Positions 5,926-15,074 of a stretch of 27,519 nt of DNA are shown in pieces (within the stretch, counting starts at the first letter, position 1; each line of letters begins with the position of its first letter). Source of the stretch: an uncultured Collinsella sp. (lineage in GTDB: Bacteria; Actinomycetota; Coriobacteriia; Coriobacteriales; Coriobacteriaceae); assembly GCA_902491055.1 (NCBI GenBank), contig CABUGI010000016.1, forward strand, positions 1-27,519, in the 5' to 3' direction. The notes under the pieces were generated by a model. That model was not told the origin of the DNA, searched no databases, and was given only the letters and a program-made list of their open reading frames with translations. The translations under genes were made by a program, and so were the position numbers.

Positions 5926-7936
5926 CATGACGCTGTTTATCGCATCGCTTGCCGTCTCGTGCATCGGTGCGCTCGCCTCGGTTCTGCTGATCAAGGCCGA
6001 TAACGCCGCCAAGACCGCCGGCTGCCTTATCGGCGCCGCCGCCGCGGTGCTTTCGTTTGTGGCCGGTATCCAGGCCGTGCTGGGCGATGTCACGTCGGTC
6101 GACACCATCGTGTTCTTCCCGTTTGCCCATTTCCAGCTGCTGCTCAATCAGCTGTCCGGTCTGTTCGTGGCGCTCATCTCGGTGCTCGCGTTTGCCGGTT
6201 CGATCTACGGTCTCAACTACTTTGATGAGTACCCGGGCAAAAAGGGCCGTGCCGGCTTCTTCTTTAACACCTTCGTGGCGTCCATGATGCTCGTCATCAC
6301 CGCCGACAACGTGTTTTGGTTCCTGGTCGCCTTTGAGCTCATGTCGCTGACCTCGTACTTCCTGGTCGTGATCGAGGAGAACGAGAACTCCATCCATGGC
6401 GGTTGGCTCTACTTTGTGATCGCGCACGTGGGCTTTGTGCTCATCATGGCGAGCTTCCTCACCATGACCAACTTCGCCGGCGGCTCGTTTGCCTTTGCGG
6501 ATTTCCGCGCCACGCAGTTTAGCCCCGCGGTCGCATCCGCGTGCTTCGTGCTCGCCTTCTTTGGCTTTGGCGCCAAGGCCGGTATCATCCCGCTGCACGG
6601 CTGGCTGCCCAAGGCACATCCCGAGGCGCCGTCCAACGTGTCGGCCCTCATGTCCGGCGGCATGATCAAGATCGGTATCTTCGGCATCCTCAAGGTTGGT
6701 CTCGACCTGCTCTCCGCCTCGGGCGTTCAGGTCTGGTGGGGCCTTATGGTCATGGTCTTCGGTGCGATCTCGTCGGTCCTCGGCGTGACCTTCGCCCTGC
6801 AGGAGCATGACATCAAGCGCCTGCTGGCCTATCACTCCGTCGAGAACATCGGCATCATTCTGCTCGGCGTCGGCGCCTCCATGGCCGCCATGGCGCTCAA
6901 CTCTGTCGGCATCGCCGTCCTGGCCCTGATGGCCGCCCTCTACCACACGTTTAACCACGCTATGTTTAAGGGCGAGCTGTTCTTGGGCGCCGGTGCGCTG
7001 CTGTACTCCACGGGTACGCGCAATATGGAGAAGATGGGCGGCCTGTTCCGTCGTATGCCGGCAACGGCCATCTGCTTCCTTATTGGCGCACTTGCCATCT
7101 CGGCCATCCCGCCCTTCAACGGCTTTGTGTCCGAGTGGTTTACCTACCAGTCGCTGTTTAACGCCGCCATGCAGGGCGACAAGGCCGTCATGATCGTGGC
7201 CGTGTTCGCTGCCGTCGCGCTTGCCATTACCGGCGCGCTGGCCGTCACGTGCTTCGTCAAGGCCTATGGCGTCTCCTTTGCCTCCGCGCCCCGCTCCGAG
7301 GCCGCGGCCAATGCCAAGGAGGTTCCCGCCCCCATGGTGTTTGCGCAGGGCCTGCTCGCGGCCATCTGCGTCGTGCTGGGCATTGGCGCTCCCGTGATCG
7401 CGCCCGTTCTGGTCGATGTCGCCGCGTCCGTGCTGCATCCGTACGGTGGCGTGTTTGCCACCGAGGGCATGGAGCTCATGAACCAGTACTCCGGCGCTGC
7501 CACCTCCACGCCCGCGATCGCTCTTGCGCTCGTGGTGCTTGTCGGCCTTGCCTGCGGTTATCGCAAGCTCAAGACCGTCGGCAAGGTGCAGAAGTCCCAG
7601 CCGTGGGCATGCGGCTATGCTCCCAACGAGCATATGCCCGTGGTGGCCACGACCTTTGCCTCCGAGGTGTCCTGGTTTATGCAGCCGCTTTACACGCTGC
7701 GCGACCGCTGCACGGCCGTCTGCTGGTCCATCGCGCACTTCTTCCAGAAGCTCACCGGTGTGGCCGAGGCTGTGGAGCCCGTACCCGACAAGGTTCTCGT
7801 CGATGCCCCGCATAAGGGTGTCGAGAAGCTCGCCGACCTCGCGACTAAGCTCGAGGGCGGCAACTACAGCATCTATATCTGCTACATCGTCGCGGCACTC
7901 GTGGTGTTCCTCGTGCTCGCCGTGCAAATGGGTTAA
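5918..7936 (+). CDS. hyfB: Hydrogenase-4 component B, antiporter-like membrane subunit
   Basis: HyfB (672 aa) is an integral membrane subunit related to Mrp antiporter and NuoL/M/N proteins, and is thought to carry ions across the membrane. It is almost entirely hydrophobic helices from residue 5 to about 560, then a loop and a last helix near the C-terminus ('IYICYIVAALVVFLVLAV'). Landmark residues of the ion path are visible: Glu140 in 'FELMS' on helix 5, and Lys220, His227 and His234 in 'GAKAGIIPLHGWLPKAHPEAPS'. A second Lys pair lies in 'DIKRLLAYHSVENIG'. The start ATG overlaps the end of hyfA by 8 nt. The order B-C-D-E-F afterwards is the same as in E. coli hyf. Confidence 0.93.
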   Translation: MDSMTLFIASLAVSCIGALASVLLIKADNAAKTAGCLIGAAAAVLSFVAGIQAVLGDVTSVDTIVFFPFAHFQLLLNQLSGLFVALISVLAFAGSIYGLNYFDEYPGKKGRAGFFFNTFVASMMLVITADNVFWFLVAFELMSLTSYFLVVIEENENSIHGGWLYFVIAHVGFVLIMASFLTMTNFAGGSFAFADFRATQFSPAVASACFVLAFFGFGAKAGIIPLHGWLPKAHPEAPSNVSALMSGGMIKIGIFGILKVGLDLLSASGVQVWWGLMVMVFGAISSVLGVTFALQEHDIKRLLAYHSVENIGIILLGVGASMAAMALNSVGIAVLALMAALYHTFNHAMFKGELFLGAGALLYSTGTRNMEKMGGLFRRMPATAICFLIGALAISAIPPFNGFVSEWFTYQSLFNAAMQGDKAVMIVAVFAAVALAITGALAVTCFVKAYGVSFASAPRSEAAANAKEVPAPMVFAQGLLAAICVVLGIGAPVIAPVLVDVAASVLHPYGGVFATEGMELMNQYSGAATSTPAIALALVVLVGLACGYRKLKTVGKVQKSQPWACGYAPNEHMPVVATTFASEVSWFMQPLYTLRDRCTAVCWSIAHFFQKLTGVAEAVEPVPDKVLVDAPHKGVEKLADLATKLEGGNYSIYICYIVAALVVFLVLAVQMG

Positions 7937-7948
7937 GGAGGGGAGAGC

Positions 7949-8875
7949 ATGAACAACATCGTACTTGCCGTTCTGCAGGGCGTGGTCGTTATGGCCGTCG
8001 CGCCGTTCTTCTCCGGTCTCGGTCGCGTTATCCGCGCCAAGATGCACAACCGTCGCGGCCCCAGCATCATGCAGGACTACCGCGACCTGGCCAAGCTCTT
8101 TGCGCGCCCCGAGTCCCAGAGCGAGGACGCGAGCTTTGCGCTGCGCATTATGCCGCCGCTGTTCTTCGCCGTCGCCTTTATGCTCGCGATGGGCCTGCCG
8201 CTCTTTACGGCACAAAGCCCCATCCCGGTCTTTGGTGACGCCATCACCATCATGTACAGCCTGGCGCTCGCCCGCTTCTTCTTCGCCCTCTGCGGTGTGG
8301 ATTCGTCCAACGCCTACGCCGGTATCGGCGGCGTCCGCGAGCTGCTCATGAGCGTGCTCATCGAGCCGTCCATGCTGCTGGCGCTGTTTGCCGCCGCCCT
8401 GGTGTGCGGCTCCACCGACATCGCCACCATGGGTCAGCACATCATGACGGGCGCCGTCGACGCGCCGGTCGCCGTGATTCTCGCCGGCATCGCCTTTGCG
8501 ATCGCCTGCTACATGGAACTCGGCAAGCTGCCGTTTGATCAGGCCGAGGCCGAGCAGGAGCTTCAGGAAGGTCCGCTCGCCGAGCTTTCCGGCCCGTCGC
8601 TTGCGATGGCAAAGCTCGCCATGTCCATGAAGCAGGTCCTGGTCGTCGCCTGGTTCTGCGCGATCTTCGTCCCCTGGGGCGAGCCCGCGACCGTGGGCGC
8701 TGCCGCCGTTCTGGGCGCGGTCATCTTCCTGGTGAAGTGCCTGATCGACTTTGTCGTGTGCGGCGTGATCGAGAACTCCTGCTCGCGCTCGCGTTTTAAG
8801 GTGCTTGGCAATCAGACCTGGGCCGTTGTGGGCATCGCCGTTCTGGCGTTTGTCTTCGTGGTCGTAGGCGTGTAG
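7949..8875 (+). CDS. hyfC: Hydrogenase-4 component C, NuoH-like membrane anchor
   Basis: HyfC (308 aa) is the NuoH/HycD-type subunit that joins the soluble hydrogenase arm to the membrane arm. It begins with a hydrophobic helix and the amphipathic 'GLGRVIRAKMHNRRGPSIMQDYRDLAKLF' type segment typical of the family, followed by about seven more hydrophobic stretches. The cytoplasmic loop 'LPFDQAEAEQELQEG' carries the cluster of acidic residues found in NuoH-like proteins near the quinone-site equivalent. A good AAGGAGG lies before the ATG, 12 nt after hyfB stops. Nothing unusual was seen. Confidence 0.92.
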   Translation: MNNIVLAVLQGVVVMAVAPFFSGLGRVIRAKMHNRRGPSIMQDYRDLAKLFARPESQSEDASFALRIMPPLFFAVAFMLAMGLPLFTAQSPIPVFGDAITIMYSLALARFFFALCGVDSSNAYAGIGGVRELLMSVLIEPSMLLALFAAALVCGSTDIATMGQHIMTGAVDAPVAVILAGIAFAIACYMELGKLPFDQAEAEQELQEGPLAELSGPSLAMAKLAMSMKQVLVVAWFCAIFVPWGEPATVGAAAVLGAVIFLVKCLIDFVVCGVIENSCSRSRFKVLGNQTWAVVGIAVLAFVFVVVGV

Positions 8876-8890
8876 GAGAAGGGAGAAACA

Positions 8891-10348
8891 ATGTCATTTG
8901 CAGTCAGTCTGTCCCTTCTCGGCTTGGTCGCTATCGCGGCCCCGATGGTGGCCTCGGTGCTCGTCGCCCTGTTCCCCCGTCCGTACGCCAAGTGGTTCAG
9001 CGTTTTGGGTGCCGCCGTCTCGACGGTCTGCACCATCGCCCTCGCCGCGAATTTCGCTGGCGCCGGCATGCCCGACACGCAGGTCCCCCTGATCTCGTTT
9101 GGGCAGACCCTCGTTATGGGATTCACCTTCGATCGCATGAGCACGCTGCTCGCGCCCGCCTTTGTGGGTATCGGCCTGCTTGTCGTGATCTATTCGATTC
9201 CCTATATGAGCGAGAATAACCGTGAGCATCCCGATGCGCCGCGTCGTCGCTTCTACGCGTACCTCGCGACCTTCATCGGCGCCATGGCCGGCCTCGTGTA
9301 CAGCTCGACCCTTTTGGGCCAGCTCGTGTTCTTTGAGATCACGGGTGCGTGCTCTTGGGGCCTCATTAGCTACTACATGTCGCCTACGGCCAAGAAGGCC
9401 GGCATGAAGGCCCTGATCATCACGCATATCGGTGCGCTCGGCCTGTATCTGGGCGCCGCCATCGTGTTTGCCCACACCGGTACCTTCGCCATCACCGCGA
9501 TTGCCGGCCTCGACGCCAAGCTCAAGGCTATCGTCCTTTTGCTCGTGCTGTTTGCGGCCTGGGCCAAGTCCGCACAGGTCCCCATGTACATGTGGCTGCC
9601 TTCGGCCATGGAGGCACCGACGCCTGTTTCGGCCTACCTGCATGGTGCCTCGATGGTTAAGGTCGGCGTGTGCGTGTTCGCGCGCGCACTCGTCTCTGCC
9701 GGCGAGATTCCCGAGATCGTGGGCTGGGTCGCCATTATCGACGCCATGGTCACCATGCTCTTTGGTTTCCTTATGTACCTGCCGCAAAAGGACATGAAGC
9801 GCCTGCTGGCCTTCTCCACGATCGCCCAGCTCTCCTATGTGTTCTTTGGCCTGGGCCTTTCGGTCTTTGGCAGCCAGCTTGCCTTTGATGGCGCCGTGTG
9901 CCACATCTTTAACCACGCTTTCGCCAAGACGCTGTTCTTCCTGATCGCCGGTTCGTTCTCCTTTACGCTCGGCACGCGTATGCTGCCCAAGCTTCGCGGC
10001 ATCGTAAAGAAGTACCCGATCTCGGGCGTGGGCTTTGGTGTCGCGGCACTCGCCATTGCCGGCGTGCCGCCTATGAACACGTTCTTCTCGAAGTTCCAGA
10101 TTATCGCCGGCGGCTTTTCTGTGGGTGCCGGCAACGTCGCGATCCTGGTGCTCGTGTGCATCATGGTTGCCGAGACCGTCGCCACTTTCGCCTGGTTCCT
10201 CAAGTGGATGGGCTATTGCCTGCCCGGCGAGCCGAGCGAAGAGGTCGCTGCGGGAGCCCCGCTTCCCCGCGCGATGGCGTTTGTGTTTATCGTGCTCATC
10301 ATCATGGTCATCGTCAGCGGCCCGCTTTCGGCCAGCTGGATCGGTTAG
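8891..10348 (+). CDS. hyfD: Hydrogenase-4 component D, antiporter-like membrane subunit
   Basis: HyfD (485 aa) is a second NuoL/M/N-like subunit. It is absent from the smaller FHL-1 (Hyc) complex and typical of the larger Hyf complex. Key residues: Glu149 in 'FFEITGACSWGLIS', Lys226 in 'AAWAKSAQVPMYMWLPSAM', His251 and Lys257 in 'YLHGASMVKVG', and a Lys in 'KDMKRLLAFSTIAQL'. The 'WLPSAMEAPTPVSAYLH' block looks more like NuoL than the equivalent in HyfB. About a dozen hydrophobic helices fill the protein. The start ATG follows GGAGAAGGGAG. Its presence, with HyfB and HyfF, gives three potential ion channels. Confidence 0.92.
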   Translation: MSFAVSLSLLGLVAIAAPMVASVLVALFPRPYAKWFSVLGAAVSTVCTIALAANFAGAGMPDTQVPLISFGQTLVMGFTFDRMSTLLAPAFVGIGLLVVIYSIPYMSENNREHPDAPRRRFYAYLATFIGAMAGLVYSSTLLGQLVFFEITGACSWGLISYYMSPTAKKAGMKALIITHIGALGLYLGAAIVFAHTGTFAITAIAGLDAKLKAIVLLLVLFAAWAKSAQVPMYMWLPSAMEAPTPVSAYLHGASMVKVGVCVFARALVSAGEIPEIVGWVAIIDAMVTMLFGFLMYLPQKDMKRLLAFSTIAQLSYVFFGLGLSVFGSQLAFDGAVCHIFNHAFAKTLFFLIAGSFSFTLGTRMLPKLRGIVKKYPISGVGFGVAALAIAGVPPMNTFFSKFQIIAGGFSVGAGNVAILVLVCIMVAETVATFAWFLKWMGYCLPGEPSEEVAAGAPLPRAMAFVFIVLIIMVIVSGPLSASWIG

Positions 10349-10361
10349 GAGGTAGAACGAC

Positions 10362-11015
10362 ATGGGTTATTCGATCGTCAACATCCTTGGCGGCCTTCTG
10401 ATCGTCACGTCCACCATGGTGGTCGTCTCCAAGAACATCAAGCACGCCATCCGCTGGTATGCGGTGCAGTCGCTGGTGCTCGTGGGGCTTCTCGCCACGC
10501 TCGGTGTCACCACTGGTGCGCAGGAGCTGCTTATGTGGGCTGGATCTGCCTTTATCACTAAGGTCGTCCTGGTCCCTTACATCCTCAACCGCGCATACAA
10601 GAAGATGGGCGAGCCGAGCGACGCATCGCTCAAGGCCGGCCTTAAGCCCGCATGGGCTATTTGCATCATCGCCGTCGAGGTCGCGATTTGCTTTGCCGTC
10701 GTGACGCAGATCAGCCTGCCCACGGCCGAGGTCGCAACGCCTGCGCTCGCCATTAGCTTCGCTCACTTCTTTGTGGGCCTCACCTGCATCATCTCGCAGC
10801 GCAACATCATGAAGCAGATCTTTGGATACTGCCTTATGGAAAACGGCAGCCATGTGACGCTCGCGCTTTTGGCCCCCACCGCTCCCGAGATCATCGAGAT
10901 CGGTATCGCCACCGACGCCATCTTTGCCGTCATCATCATGTCCATCGTCGTGCGTCGCATTTGGGACGACTCCCACTCGCTCGATGCGCGCGACCTGTCC
11001 GAGCTGAGGGGGTAG
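10362..11015 (+). CDS. hyfE: Hydrogenase-4 component E, membrane subunit
   Basis: HyfE (217 aa) is a small hydrophobic subunit unique to Hyf-type hydrogenases; its N-terminal part resembles MnhC/NuoK-like proteins. Six or seven hydrophobic segments are visible, interrupted by a polar loop around 'NRAYKKMGEPSDASLKAG' (residues about 68-86) and ending in a charged tail 'DDSHSLDARDLSELRG'. AGGAGGT precedes the ATG, 13 nt after hyfD. Length is the same as in E. coli within a residue or two. It lies between hyfD and hyfF as in E. coli. Confidence 0.9.
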   Translation: MGYSIVNILGGLLIVTSTMVVVSKNIKHAIRWYAVQSLVLVGLLATLGVTTGAQELLMWAGSAFITKVVLVPYILNRAYKKMGEPSDASLKAGLKPAWAICIIAVEVAICFAVVTQISLPTAEVATPALAISFAHFFVGLTCIISQRNIMKQIFGYCLMENGSHVTLALLAPTAPEIIEIGIATDAIFAVIIMSIVVRRIWDDSHSLDARDLSELRG

Positions 11016-11018
11016 TCC

Positions 11019-12578
11019 ATGGAAACGTTGATTCTCGCCCTGCTCGCGACTCCTTTGGTGTTCTCGCTGGTCATGGCGTTTATGCCCAAGAACACGTCCT
11101 ATAACGTGTTTGCCGGTCTCAACCTGGTCTCCGTCGCAGCCGTCCTGGTGCTGTCGATTATGACGGCCGGTGACGTCCTTACGAGCGGCGACACCGCGAG
11201 CGCTCTTGGCCTGTGGTTCCACCTCGATTCGCTGGGCGCCATCTTTGTGCTGCTCATCGGCTTTATCGGTTTTCTTACGGGGCTGTTCTCGCTGCCCTAT
11301 GTAAAGGCCGATATCGAGGAGGGCTCCATGCCCGCCGAGCGCGCCAAGCAGTATTTTGCGCTGTTTAGCCTGTTCGTGTTCACCATGCTGCTCGCGTGCC
11401 TGTCCAACAACATGATCCTCACGTGGGCCGCCGTGGAGGCAACCACGCTTTCCACCGTGTTCCTCGTGGGTATCTACAAGAACAAGACGGCCCTCGAGGC
11501 TTCTTGGAAGTATGCGATGGTCTGCACCGCCGGCGTGGCCTTTGGCCTGTTCGGTACGCTGCTGATTTACGCCAACGCCGCCGACGTGATTCCCAACGCC
11601 CACGAGGCCGCATTCCTGTCGTGCGTGCTGCCGTATGCCGACCAGTTCGATCCGACGCTCATGCGCCTCGCCTTTGCGTTTATCGTGATCGGCTTTGGCA
11701 CCAAGGCCGGCCTGTTCCCCATGCACACTTGGCTGCCCGATGCCCACTCCCAGGCCCCGAGCCCTGTCTCGGCCCTGCTCTCGGGCGTGCTGCTTAAGTG
11801 CGCCATGCTTGTGATCATGCGCTTCTATGGCTTTACCATCCAGGCCGTGGGTGCCGAGTATCCGCAGCTTTTGCTGCTGATCGTCGGCACGCTGTCCATT
11901 TTGGTGGCGGCACTTTCGATGTTTCGCCAGGACGACCTCAAGCGCCGCTTTGCGTACTCGTCTGTGGAGAACGTGGGCGTTATCGCCCTGTGCCTGGGTA
12001 TCGGTGGCCCGCTGGGTATCGCCGCGGCCCTGCTGCACTGCGTGTTCCACGGCTTTACCAAGACGCTTGCCTTCTGCGTGTCCGGTAATATCCAGCACGC
12101 CTTTGGCACGCGTAGCCTGGCTAAGATTCAGGGTGTCGTCGAGGTTGCCCCCGCAACCGCCGCGCTCGCCGTCCTGGCGCTGCTCGGTCTTGGTGCCTTC
12201 CCGCCCTTTGGCATGTTTATCTCCGAGTTCCTGACTTTTGTCGCCGGTGTTACCGCCGGTCCCATGTGGCTGGTCGTCGTGGTCGCCCTCGGTCTTACCG
12301 TGGCCATCTCCGCGCTCACCCGTATCGCACTCAAGTCGGTGTTCGGCCATGCGCCCCAGGGCATGGGCAAGCATGAGGCCCCGGCGCTCATGCTTATCCC
12401 CGAAATCATCCTGGCCGTCATGATCTTGTGGTTTGGCATCGCCACCCCGCTGCCCCTCGTGCACGGTGTGGAGACCGCGACCGGCATCGTACTCGAGCAG
12501 AGCACCGAGGAACTTCACGCGACGCCGATGTACCGCGCTGTGTTCGGTACCGAGACCGCTCAGAGCGAGGTGGAGTAA
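11019..12578 (+). CDS. hyfF: Hydrogenase-4 component F, antiporter-like membrane subunit
   Basis: HyfF (519 aa) is the third antiporter-like subunit. Ion-path landmarks are Glu140 in 'AAVEATTLST', Lys229, His236 and His243 in 'GTKAGLFPMHTWLPDAHSQAPS', and Lys/Arg residues in 'DDLKRRFAYSSVENVG'. The final 40 residues are a soluble tail containing 'LEQSTEELHATPMYRAVFG'. The ATG sits 3 nt after the hyfE stop, with GAGGGGG overlapping the end of hyfE. The gap to hyfG is only 3 nt. No damage was seen. Confidence 0.92.
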   Translation: METLILALLATPLVFSLVMAFMPKNTSYNVFAGLNLVSVAAVLVLSIMTAGDVLTSGDTASALGLWFHLDSLGAIFVLLIGFIGFLTGLFSLPYVKADIEEGSMPAERAKQYFALFSLFVFTMLLACLSNNMILTWAAVEATTLSTVFLVGIYKNKTALEASWKYAMVCTAGVAFGLFGTLLIYANAADVIPNAHEAAFLSCVLPYADQFDPTLMRLAFAFIVIGFGTKAGLFPMHTWLPDAHSQAPSPVSALLSGVLLKCAMLVIMRFYGFTIQAVGAEYPQLLLLIVGTLSILVAALSMFRQDDLKRRFAYSSVENVGVIALCLGIGGPLGIAAALLHCVFHGFTKTLAFCVSGNIQHAFGTRSLAKIQGVVEVAPATAALAVLALLGLGAFPPFGMFISEFLTFVAGVTAGPMWLVVVVALGLTVAISALTRIALKSVFGHAPQGMGKHEAPALMLIPEIILAVMILWFGIATPLPLVHGVETATGIVLEQSTEELHATPMYRAVFGTETAQSEVE

Positions 12579-12581
12579 CGA

Positions 12582-14354
12582 ATGATTGAAACTGAGAACA
12601 AGGTGTATGCCCGTCGCTGCGAGAGCCATGTCGAGGCCCTGCGCCGCGCCGTTCCGGGCTGCATCGAGAAGGTCGAGTGGCAGTGCGAGGACCAGCTGAC
12701 GATTACCGTCAAGCAGGACAAGCTGCCCGAGGCCGTCCACTACCTGTACTACGAGCGCTACGGCTGGATTCCCGTGATTGTCGGCAACGACGAGCGCAGC
12801 CTGTGCGGCCGTTACGCCGTGTACTACGTCATCTCCATGGAGGGGGAGGACCCCGGCTGGGTGACCGTGCGCACCGAGGTCGATCCCGCCAAGATGACGT
12901 TCCCGTCCGTGACGCCGTTCGTCCCCGCCTGCGTGTGGGGCGAGCGCGAGCTGCGCGATATGTTCGGCCTGATCCCCGAGGGCCTGCCCGATCGCCGTCG
13001 CCTGGTGCTGCCCGACGATTGGCCCAGCGGCCTGTACCCGCTGCGCAAGGACTCCATGGACTACCGCTTCCGTCCCGCTCCCGCGAGCGACATGGAAAAC
13101 TACGAGTTCTTGGCCGACACCAAGGGCAAGGAGACCACGCTCGTCCCCATGGGCCCGCTGCACATTACCTCCGACGAACCTGGCCACTTCCGCCTGTTCG
13201 TTGAGGGCGAGACGATCGTCGACGCCGACTACCGTCTGTTCTACGTGCACCGCGGCATGGAGAAGGTCGCCGAGACGCGCCTGAACTATGACGCCGTGAC
13301 GTTCCTCGCCGACCGTATCTGCGGCATCTGCGGCTGCGCTCACTCTGTGGCCTATGCCGAGGCCGTCGAGCGCGCCCAGGGCATTCATGTCCCGCCGCGC
13401 GCCCAGTACATCCGCGCCATCATGCTCGAGGTCGAGCGTCTGCACTCGCACCTGCTCAATATTGGCCTCGCATCGCACTACACGGGCTTCGACTCCGGCT
13501 TCCAGCAGTTCTTCCGCGTCCGTGAGAAGTCCATGGACCTGGCCGAGAAGCTCTCCGGTCACCGCAAGACCTACGGTCTCAACGTGATCGGCGGCGTGCG
13601 TCGCGACATTTTGGCCGAGCAGAAGCTCTCCACGCTCACGACCATCCACCAGCTGCGCTCCGAGGTTCAGGAGCTCGTCGACGTCTTGCTCTCCACGCCC
13701 AACTTTATCGAGCGTACGAGCGGTATCGGCATTCTGGACCGCAAGATCGCACGCGACTTCTCGCCGGTCGGCCCGCTCATGCGTGGCTCGGGCTATGCCC
13801 GCGACGTGCGCTTTGACCATCCCTTCGACGGCTACGCCGATCCGGATGTTCAGAAGATGCATGCTGCCACGGCAGACACCTGCGATGCCTTCGGCCGCAC
13901 CGCCGTCCGCATCCAGGAGGTCTACGATTCGATCGACATGATCGAGACCATGCTCGAGAACTGCCCGTCGGGTCCCATCCTTACCACGGATTGGGAGTAC
14001 ACCCCGCACAAGTACGCCATCGGTGCCACCGAGGCGCCGCGCGGCGAGGACGTGCACTGGGCCATGCTCGGCAATAACCAGAAGTGCTACCGCTGGCGCG
14101 CCAAGGCCGCCACGTACAGTAACTGGCCGGTCCTGCGCTACATGTTCCGCGGCAACACCGTGGGCGATGCGGCGCTGATCGTTGGCTCGCTCGACCCGTG
14201 CTATTCCTGCACCGACCGCGTGACGGTGACCGATGTCGCCGCCAAGCGCGACCACGTGCTCGACAAGGAGCAGTTCGAGAACGTCTGGCGCGACAAGTCG
14301 CCGCTCGCGGGCGAGGGCACCATGGCCGCTCCGCTCGATGAGGAGGCGCTCTAA
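12582..14354 (+). CDS. hyfG: [NiFe]-hydrogenase large subunit (NuoC-NuoD-like fusion), catalytic
   Basis: HyfG (590 aa) is the H2-forming subunit. Residues 1-165 are a NuoC-like domain ('FVPACVWGERELRDMFGL'), fused to a NuoD-like hydrogenase domain. The nickel ligands are Cys247 and Cys250 in 'DRICGICGCAHS' and Cys540 and Cys543 in 'DPCYSCTDR'. The N-terminal His of the catalytic domain lies in 'YVHRGMEKVAE'. After Arg546 there is a 44-residue tail that should be removed by the HycI protease encoded at 16439, as in HycE, where cleavage follows the same Arg. It belongs to group 4a (formate-linked) by gene context and motifs. Start ATG after GAGGTGGAG. The next gene begins 1 nt after the stop codon. 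Confidence 0.94.
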   Translation: MIETENKVYARRCESHVEALRRAVPGCIEKVEWQCEDQLTITVKQDKLPEAVHYLYYERYGWIPVIVGNDERSLCGRYAVYYVISMEGEDPGWVTVRTEVDPAKMTFPSVTPFVPACVWGERELRDMFGLIPEGLPDRRRLVLPDDWPSGLYPLRKDSMDYRFRPAPASDMENYEFLADTKGKETTLVPMGPLHITSDEPGHFRLFVEGETIVDADYRLFYVHRGMEKVAETRLNYDAVTFLADRICGICGCAHSVAYAEAVERAQGIHVPPRAQYIRAIMLEVERLHSHLLNIGLASHYTGFDSGFQQFFRVREKSMDLAEKLSGHRKTYGLNVIGGVRRDILAEQKLSTLTTIHQLRSEVQELVDVLLSTPNFIERTSGIGILDRKIARDFSPVGPLMRGSGYARDVRFDHPFDGYADPDVQKMHAATADTCDAFGRTAVRIQEVYDSIDMIETMLENCPSGPILTTDWEYTPHKYAIGATEAPRGEDVHWAMLGNNQKCYRWRAKAATYSNWPVLRYMFRGNTVGDAALIVGSLDPCYSCTDRVTVTDVAAKRDHVLDKEQFENVWRDKSPLAGEGTMAAPLDEEAL

Positions 14355-14355
14355 T

Positions 14356-15072
14356 ATGCTGAAGCTTTGGAAGGTTAACGCCAAGGCCGGCGACGCGACG
14401 GTCAAGTACCCGTTTGCGCCGTTCCCCACCAACAAGGACATGCGCGGCAAGCCCGAGCACAATGCCGAGCTCTGCATCGCCTGCGGTGCCTGCGGCGTGG
14501 CGTGCCCGGCCGATGCCATTCGCATGGACACCGACCTTGCGGCCGATACCATTACCTGGTCAATCGACTACGGCCGCTGCATCTTTTGCGGCCGCTGCGA
14601 GGAAGCCTGCCCCATGGAGGCCATCATGCTCACCGAGGAGTTTGAGCTGGCCGTCATGAGCAAGGACGACCTCACCAGCAAGAGCGTCTATACGCTCGAG
14701 CGCTGCTCGCGTTGCGGCAAGCCGTTTGCCCCGCACAAGGAGATCGACTATGCCAAGCGCCTGCTGCAAAAGGCCGGCGGCATGGAGGCCGAGCAGGCCG
14801 CCCGCACCGTCGGTATGTGCCAGGAGTGCAAGCGCGAGCTCGACGCCCTGCGCGCCGCCTCGGCCGTAAAGACCGGCAACGCACACGGCATGGCTGCCAA
14901 CGAGACGCTTGCGTCCGGCGAGCCCCAGGGCCCCGGCATGGAGTATCTGGGCGGCCACGGCGTGAACCCGGAGTATATCGACCGCGAGCTTAACCCCGAT
15001 GCGCCCGAGATTCCCGCCGGTCCGGCGCCGGTCGAGGGCATCATCATGGATTTTGAAACGAAGGAGGAGTAA
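14356..15072 (+). CDS. hyfH: Hydrogenase-4 component H, two-cluster ferredoxin subunit with C-terminal extension
   Basis: HyfH (238 aa) is the NuoI-like subunit passing electrons to the small subunit. Two 4Fe-4S sites: Cys40/43/46/50 with Cys75/78/81/85. They are followed by CxxC pairs at 117/120 ('CSRCGKPFAPH') and 155/158 ('CQECKRE') that could hold a zinc or rubredoxin-like iron. The last 70 residues are a Gly/Pro-rich tail ('GPGMEYLGGHGVNPEYID') that makes the protein clearly longer than the roughly 180-aa E. coli subunit. Start is the ATG at 14356, 9 nt after AGGAGG inside the end of hyfG; the longer frame beginning at 14233 lies within hyfG and is not used. Confidence 0.92.
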   Translation: MLKLWKVNAKAGDATVKYPFAPFPTNKDMRGKPEHNAELCIACGACGVACPADAIRMDTDLAADTITWSIDYGRCIFCGRCEEACPMEAIMLTEEFELAVMSKDDLTSKSVYTLERCSRCGKPFAPHKEIDYAKRLLQKAGGMEAEQAARTVGMCQECKRELDALRAASAVKTGNAHGMAANETLASGEPQGPGMEYLGGHGVNPEYIDRELNPDAPEIPAGPAPVEGIIMDFETKEE

Positions 15073-15074
15073 CC

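Noticed and set aside
10314..14552. Minus-strand reading frame of 1412 codons opposite hyfE-hyfG
   Set aside because: It has low-complexity His/Gly/Arg/Asp-rich composition, crosses several real genes with strong motifs on the other strand, and arises from G/C-ended codons avoiding stops on the opposite strand. The minus-strand frames at 5867-8440, 3478-5271, 8894-10363 and 18463-20070 are rejected for the same reason.
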